A DNA stretch of 37,391 nt, taken from Parabacteroides sp. (GTDB lineage: Bacteria; Bacteroidota; Bacteroidia; Bacteroidales; Tannerellaceae). The notes under the pieces were generated by a model. The model saw only the letters and a list, made by a program, of their open reading frames with translations. It did no database searches and had not been told where the DNA came from. A program made the translations under genes and the position numbers. Of the stretch, positions 33,841 through 37,391 are shown in pieces (within the stretch, counting starts at the first letter, position 1; every line of letters begins with the position of its first letter). The stretch lies in NCBI GenBank assembly GCA_020860905.1, contig JAJBTJ010000279.1, positions 1-37,391 of the forward strand, written 5' to 3'.

Positions 33841-33873
33841 AAATCCGTAGGCAACAAAAAAGACAAACCGGTA

Positions 33874-33910
33874 GAAAAACGTTTAACCGGAGCATACGCT
33901 CCGGTTAAAC
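33874..33910 (-). terminator. Terminator of the MsrB-MsrA gene
   Basis: Perfect 13-bp stem GTTTAACCGGAGC / GCTCCGGTTAAAC with a 4-nt loop. On the minus strand it is followed by GTTTTTCT. It lies about 75 bp after the msr stop and could also stop ATPase transcripts arriving from the other side. Confidence 0.75.
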
Positions 33911-33983
33911 ATCCCTGTAAAACCCTCGCTCTCCCCTGACTTCGGAACCGGTATTCTCCGGGGTATTCCGAAGCCGTTTTTAC

Positions 33984-34943
33984 TCAGAATATCTTCCTGT
34001 ATACATGGCAATACGGCGTAGTGCCCTTATGCTCGTAATATTGCTGATGGTAATCTTCGGCCTTCCAGAACGTGGAAGCAGGGCGTAACTGCGTAGCCAC
34101 CTTATATCCTTTTCCGGTAAGTATCCGGATGTATTTTTCGGCAATCTGCTTTTCCTCCGGCGAAGAATAAAAAATACACGACAGGTATTGCGGGCCGATG
34201 TCGGGGCCTTGCCCGTTCGTTTGGGTAAAATCGTGCGTTTCGAAAAACAGCTTGACCAGGTTTTCGTACGACGTTTCCTTCGGGTCGTACACCACTTCGG
34301 TGGTTTCGAGGTGTCCGGTATTCTTCTGGCACACTTGCCGGTAAGTGGGATGCTCCACATGGCCGCCCATAAACCCGACCGCTGTCGACACCACCCCTTT
34401 CGCCCGCATGAAATAATATTCGGTTCCCCAGAAACAACCGGAAGCGAAATACGCTTTTTTCAACTCCGGTTTCCCGGCCGGCTGCTTCTGTACGGCCGGT
34501 ATCAGTTTCATGGAAACCGAATTAACGCAATGGCGGGTATTTTTAGGCGTAAAGCCCTCGCCGGTAAACACATGCCCTAAGTGGGCTCCGCAATTGGCAC
34601 AAATAATTTCGGTACGCATGCCGTCGGCGTCGGGAACCCGTTTTACCGCTCCCGGTATTTCGTCGTCGAACGAAGGCCAGCCGCAATGCGAATCGAACTT
34701 ATCATCCGAACGGTACAACGGCGCATCGCACCGCTTGCATACATAGGTACCCGAGTCTTTGGTATTTACATACTCTCCGGTAAAGGGCCGTTCGGTACCT
34801 TTATGAACGATTACCCTTTCTTCTTCCGGTGTCAATGGATTGTACTGCATATTTTCTTCTTTTAACTTATTCTGTGAATCCACCTGCTGCATCCCTGCCC
34901 ATGCGAGCAGGAGAGTGCATAAAATTAACCTGTATACTTTCAT
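33984..34943 (-). CDS. msrAB: Exported bifunctional methionine sulfoxide reductase (MsrB-MsrA fusion)
   Basis: Repairs oxidised methionines; the MsrA part acts on the S and MsrB on the R sulfoxide. Residues 1-23 form a signal peptide (LILCTLLLAWAGMQQVDS), so the enzyme probably works in the periplasm. The MsrB domain comes first (about 38-150) with zinc Cys pairs CKRC and CANC and the catalytic Cys in TRHCVNSVSM. The MsrA domain (about 163-319) starts with the catalytic GCFWG and contains GGHVEHPTY and the family C-terminal HQQYYEHKG segment. The B-then-A order is the reverse of Neisseria-type fusions. Likely electron donors are envelope thioredoxin-like proteins, none of which is encoded nearby. 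Confidence 0.94.
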   Translation of the reverse strand: MKVYRLILCTLLLAWAGMQQVDSQNKLKEENMQYNPLTPEEERVIVHKGTERPFTGEYVNTKDSGTYVCKRCDAPLYRSDDKFDSHCGWPSFDDEIPGAVKRVPDADGMRTEIICANCGAHLGHVFTGEGFTPKNTRHCVNSVSMKLIPAVQKQPAGKPELKKAYFASGCFWGTEYYFMRAKGVVSTAVGFMGGHVEHPTYRQVCQKNTGHLETTEVVYDPKETSYENLVKLFFETHDFTQTNGQGPDIGPQYLSCIFYSSPEEKQIAEKYIRILTGKGYKVATQLRPASTFWKAEDYHQQYYEHKGTTPYCHVYRKIF

Positions 34944-35107
34944 TTCCTGTTTTTACTTAATTACATGCGAACCGAATCCGGGAACAAACGCCCATCCAGT
35001 ACGCCGAGGCATATCCTATCCGGATTTCAACGCGACAACGCCAACCGCAAACCGAAGCAAACCCGCTCCATCAGGCTAAGCCGCCGGCCGCCTGCGTTCC
35101 GGATAAA

Positions 35108-35115
35108 CAAAGATA
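35108..35115 (-). promoter_or_regulatory. -7 box for msrAB
   Basis: TATCTTTG on the minus strand, an exact TAnnTTTG match, about 165 bp upstream of the msrAB ATG. No -33 TTTG at standard spacing. The long leader makes this tentative. Confidence 0.35.
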
Positions 35116-35279
35116 AAACACTTTTCCCGAATCATTCTTTTGAATAACAGATAGAATTTATCTATGGTTGATACCCGGAACGAATAAATCCGGACGGATA
35201 CAGGCCGGAACGAGGCAAGTCCATTCTGATTTAGAACATTAATTATACCTAACGCACCTCTTTCCTCACTAAAAAATGC

Positions 35280-35287
35280 TACATTTG
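35280..35287 (+). promoter_or_regulatory. -7 box for the amidase-MCE operon
   Basis: TACATTTG, an exact TAnnTTTG match, 17 bp before the amidase ATG, predicting a leader of about 10 nt. The -33 region is weak (CTTT). Confidence 0.45.
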
Positions 35288-35304
35288 CCCCCAAATTTGA
35301 TAAA

Positions 35305-36471
35305 ATGGATTACAACCTGTTCACACGGACGCCTATCTGTTTTATTCTCATCCTGCTCGGTTTCTTCTGTATGCCTGCCGCAAGCAAAGCGGACAAGAAA
35401 TTCACGCTGGTAATCGACGCCGGACACGGCGGAAAAGATCCGGGAGCCCGCGGGACGAAAATAAACGAAAAACAGATTAACCTGGCTGTAGCGCTGAAGC
35501 TGGGAGCGCTTATCACGTCGAACCTGAACGACGTGCAAGTAATCTATACCCGTAAAACCGATAAGTTTATCGACCTCGACGAGCGGGCCAATATCGCCAA
35601 CTGGGCCAAAGCCGACTTGTTTATCTCCATCCATACCAATTCGGTAAAAAAAGGGAGTTCCGTAAGCGGAACGGAAACTTATACGCTGGGGTTGGCGCGT
35701 ACCGACGAGAACTTGGCGGTAGCCATGCGTGAGAATTCCGCTATCTTATTAGAAGACAACTACCTCCAGAAATACGAAGGATTCGACCCCAATTCATCCG
35801 AATCGTATATCATTTTCGAATTCATGCAAAACAAGCACATGGAGCAAAGCATCGGCCTGGCTTCGGAAATTCAAAAATCTTTCCGCACGGCAGGCAGAGG
35901 CAACCGGGGCGTTTACCAGGCCGGATTCCTGGTACTGCGCAAAACCAGCATGCCCAGCGTGTTAATCGAATTGGGTTTCATTTCCAACCGGAACGAAGAA
36001 AACTTCATGGGCTCGGCCGAAGGACAAGCCAAGCTGGCCAAAGCCATCTATACGGCGTTTTGCAAATACAAACGGGAATACGACCGCAAGCGGGGCGGAA
36101 TAGAGCAGACCGCAAACGCCGGAACGTCGCAGGCGAGCGGCACCGTACCAAACAACACCGTCCGTTCGTCGGCATCCGCATCGACGCCTGCGAATAAAAC
36201 AAAAACCACCACCTCTTCGCCGAGCCAAAACACCGGGAAAGTTGTTTATAAGGTACAGCTATTTACCTCCGAAAAAAAACTGCCGGCCGGCTCGCGGCAA
36301 TTCAAGGGGTATAAGAACGTGGATTATTATGTGGAAAAAGGAATTTACAAATATACATACGGCGAAAGCACCAGCTTCGACGCCATCAAGAAAGTGCGCC
36401 GGCAGGTAGTGAAAGATTTCGGCGACGCATTTATCGTTGCGTTCAAAAACGGGAAAAAGATAAAATATTAA
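35305..36471 (+). CDS. N-acetylmuramoyl-L-alanine amidase (Amidase_3) with C-terminal SPOR-like domain
   Basis: Zinc amidase that cuts the bond between MurNAc and the stem peptide, usually for cell separation. A signal peptide occupies residues 1-29 (ICFILILLGFFCMPAASKA). Zinc ligands are His41 in DAGHGGKDPG, Glu55 in NEKQINL and His110 in FISIHTN; the catalytic Glu is in SVLIELGFISN. After about residue 255 a Ser/Thr/Asn-rich linker (SSASASTPANKTKTTTSS) leads to a C-terminal module, KVVYKVQLFTSEKKL to DAFIVAFKNGKKI, that resembles a SPOR peptidoglycan-binding domain. In Bacteroidetes this gene is commonly followed by an MCE gene, as here after 24 bp. Confidence 0.93.
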   Translation: MDYNLFTRTPICFILILLGFFCMPAASKADKKFTLVIDAGHGGKDPGARGTKINEKQINLAVALKLGALITSNLNDVQVIYTRKTDKFIDLDERANIANWAKADLFISIHTNSVKKGSSVSGTETYTLGLARTDENLAVAMRENSAILLEDNYLQKYEGFDPNSSESYIIFEFMQNKHMEQSIGLASEIQKSFRTAGRGNRGVYQAGFLVLRKTSMPSVLIELGFISNRNEENFMGSAEGQAKLAKAIYTAFCKYKREYDRKRGGIEQTANAGTSQASGTVPNNTVRSSASASTPANKTKTTTSSPSQNTGKVVYKVQLFTSEKKLPAGSRQFKGYKNVDYYVEKGIYKYTYGESTSFDAIKKVRRQVVKDFGDAFIVAFKNGKKIKY

Positions 36472-36495
36472 ACGTACTATATTATATTAGAAAAG

Positions 36496-37380
36496 ATGAA
36501 AAAAATATTTACTAAGGAAGCGAAAATAGGCATCGTTTCGATTATCAGCCTGGCATTGCTTTATTTCGGCATCAACTACCTGAAAGGAATCAACCTGTTT
36601 AAGCCGGCCAACCATTACGAGGTAATATTTACCAACGTAAAAGACGTTACGGTTTCGAGCCCGGTATTTGTAGACGGATTCAAGGTAGGGTTGGTAAGAA
36701 GCCTTTCGCTCGACTACCAGACGCTGGATAAAATCACGGTAGATATCAGCCTGGAAAAAGAAATGAGAATCCCCAAAGGAAGCTACATTACCGTTAGCAA
36801 GAGCTTCCTCGGAGGCGCCGAGCTGCATATTCATCTGAATAAATACGTTTCGGACTATTATACGCCGGGCGATACCATCGAGGGCCGGCTGGCTCCCGAC
36901 ATTATGGGTACCGTAGAAAAAGAAATGCTGCCGCAGGTAGTGAACCTGCTCCCGAAAATCGACTCCATTATGACCGGCGTGCAAATGCTGCTCAACCACC
37001 CGGCGCTCGCCCAATCGTTCGTAAACATCGAACGCACCACGGCCAACCTGGAAAAGTCGACCAACCAACTGAACGGGCTGCTATTGAAAGACGTACCGGT
37101 AATCGTTTCGAACCTTAAAACCGTTACGAACGACTTTGCCGCAGTAAGTTCGGAACTGAAAGGTATCGATTTCAACCGGACGTTCAATTCGATCAACGCC
37201 ACGCTCGACAACCTGAAGCTGACTACCGAGAAACTCAATTCGCCGGAGAACAGCTTAGGATTGTTGCTCAACGACAAACAATTGTACGAAAACCTGAACA
37301 GTACGGCCGACAATGCATCGAAGCTGCTGCTCGATTTAAAGCAAAATCCGAAACGGTATGTTCATTTTTCGGTATTTTAA
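36496..37380 (+). CDS. MlaD/MCE family lipid-transport protein
   Basis: Periplasmic substrate-binding component of an MCE lipid transporter, anchored in the inner membrane. One N-terminal membrane helix (IGIVSIISLALLYFGINYL, about 10-28) is followed by a single MCE domain (about 38-112; VIFTNVKDVTVSSPVFVDGFKVG, GAELHIHLNK). A helical region of about 150 residues with Asn/Leu spacing (ANLEKSTNQLNGLL, TLDNLKLTTEKLN) then forms a predicted coiled tail. It ends NPKRYVHFSVF with a stop 11 bp before the window edge, like full-length relatives I remember, so it is probably complete. The matching ABC ATPase and permease are not in the window. Confidence 0.9.
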   Translation: MKKIFTKEAKIGIVSIISLALLYFGINYLKGINLFKPANHYEVIFTNVKDVTVSSPVFVDGFKVGLVRSLSLDYQTLDKITVDISLEKEMRIPKGSYITVSKSFLGGAELHIHLNKYVSDYYTPGDTIEGRLAPDIMGTVEKEMLPQVVNLLPKIDSIMTGVQMLLNHPALAQSFVNIERTTANLEKSTNQLNGLLLKDVPVIVSNLKTVTNDFAAVSSELKGIDFNRTFNSINATLDNLKLTTEKLNSPENSLGLLLNDKQLYENLNSTADNASKLLLDLKQNPKRYVHFSVF

Positions 37381-37391
37381 TTACATAAAAC

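Larger units (their letters stand above)
34944..35304. other. Divergent spacer between msrAB and the amidase gene
   Basis: 361 bp without a credible gene. It carries -7 boxes for both directions (listed separately) and a small palindrome ATAGAATTTATCTAT near 35150. The rest shows no repeat or RNA motif that I recognise. Confidence 0.45.

Overview
The window is chromosomal DNA from an anaerobic Bacteroidales-type bacterium. The evidence is -7 promoter boxes of the Bacteroidetes form TAnnTTTG (often TATCTTTG) in front of several genes, DUF4493/PCMD surface lipoproteins, two Rpn-family PD-(D/E)XK nuclease genes, an exported MsrB-MsrA fusion, a three-gene biotin carboxylase and a DAHP synthase-chorismate mutase fusion. 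Genus cannot be fixed from the sequence; a Tannerellaceae-like origin (Parabacteroides or a relative) would fit. No rRNA, tRNA, CRISPR array or phage module was seen.

Layout, left to right. (1) 1-1.2 kb: the 3' part of a phosphatidylserine decarboxylase-like gene that runs off the left edge, ending in a terminator. (2) 1.4-5.9 kb: a reverse-strand small heat-shock protein, then a carboxyltransferase / biotin carboxylase / biotin carrier operon with a 15-bp-stem terminator. (3) 5.9-6.8 kb: an Rpn nuclease gene broken by an in-frame 78-bp insertion that carries a promoter-like sequence. (4) 6.9-18.6 kb, reverse strand: a patatin/beta-barrel protein and, upstream of it, a tight six-gene operon of five lipoproteins (DUF4493, PCMD and shared middle modules) plus one outer-membrane beta-barrel. 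(5) 19.0-20.6 kb: an IMP dehydrogenase that resembles the Tritrichomonas enzyme. (6) 21.2-25.0 kb: a reverse-strand agmatine-to-putrescine pair (AguB, AguA), then dps divergent from oxyR with a candidate OxyR operator between them. (7) 25.1-29.5 kb: an aromatic amino acid operon (prephenate dehydratase, aminotransferase, DAHP synthase-chorismate mutase, prephenate dehydrogenase) behind a complete transcription attenuator: promoter, 24-residue leader peptide with 7 Phe and 4 Tyr, antiterminator and terminator. (8) 29.6-33.7 kb: an intact Rpn paralogue and a large Ca2+-type P-type ATPase. (9) 34.0-37.4 kb: exported MsrB-MsrA on the reverse strand, then an N-acetylmuramoyl-L-alanine amidase with a SPOR-like tail and an MlaD/MCE lipid-transport protein.

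How the genes work together. The aromatic operon holds the entry enzyme, chorismate mutase, both prephenate branches and a transaminase, so a leader peptide that senses both Phe and Tyr charging matches its output. Dps and OxyR form a peroxide-response pair. AguA and AguB make putrescine from agmatine. The amidase and MCE genes serve envelope maintenance. The six-gene lipoprotein operon looks like one surface apparatus of unknown function.

The strongest leads are the Phe/Tyr attenuator, the 78-bp promoter-like insertion, a pair of matching 84-bp arrays (4 x 21 bp) placed 8.8 kb apart, and the modular lipoprotein operon whose PCMD domains are AT-rich islands. Calls rest on reading motifs by eye and on memory of protein families; no database search was possible.
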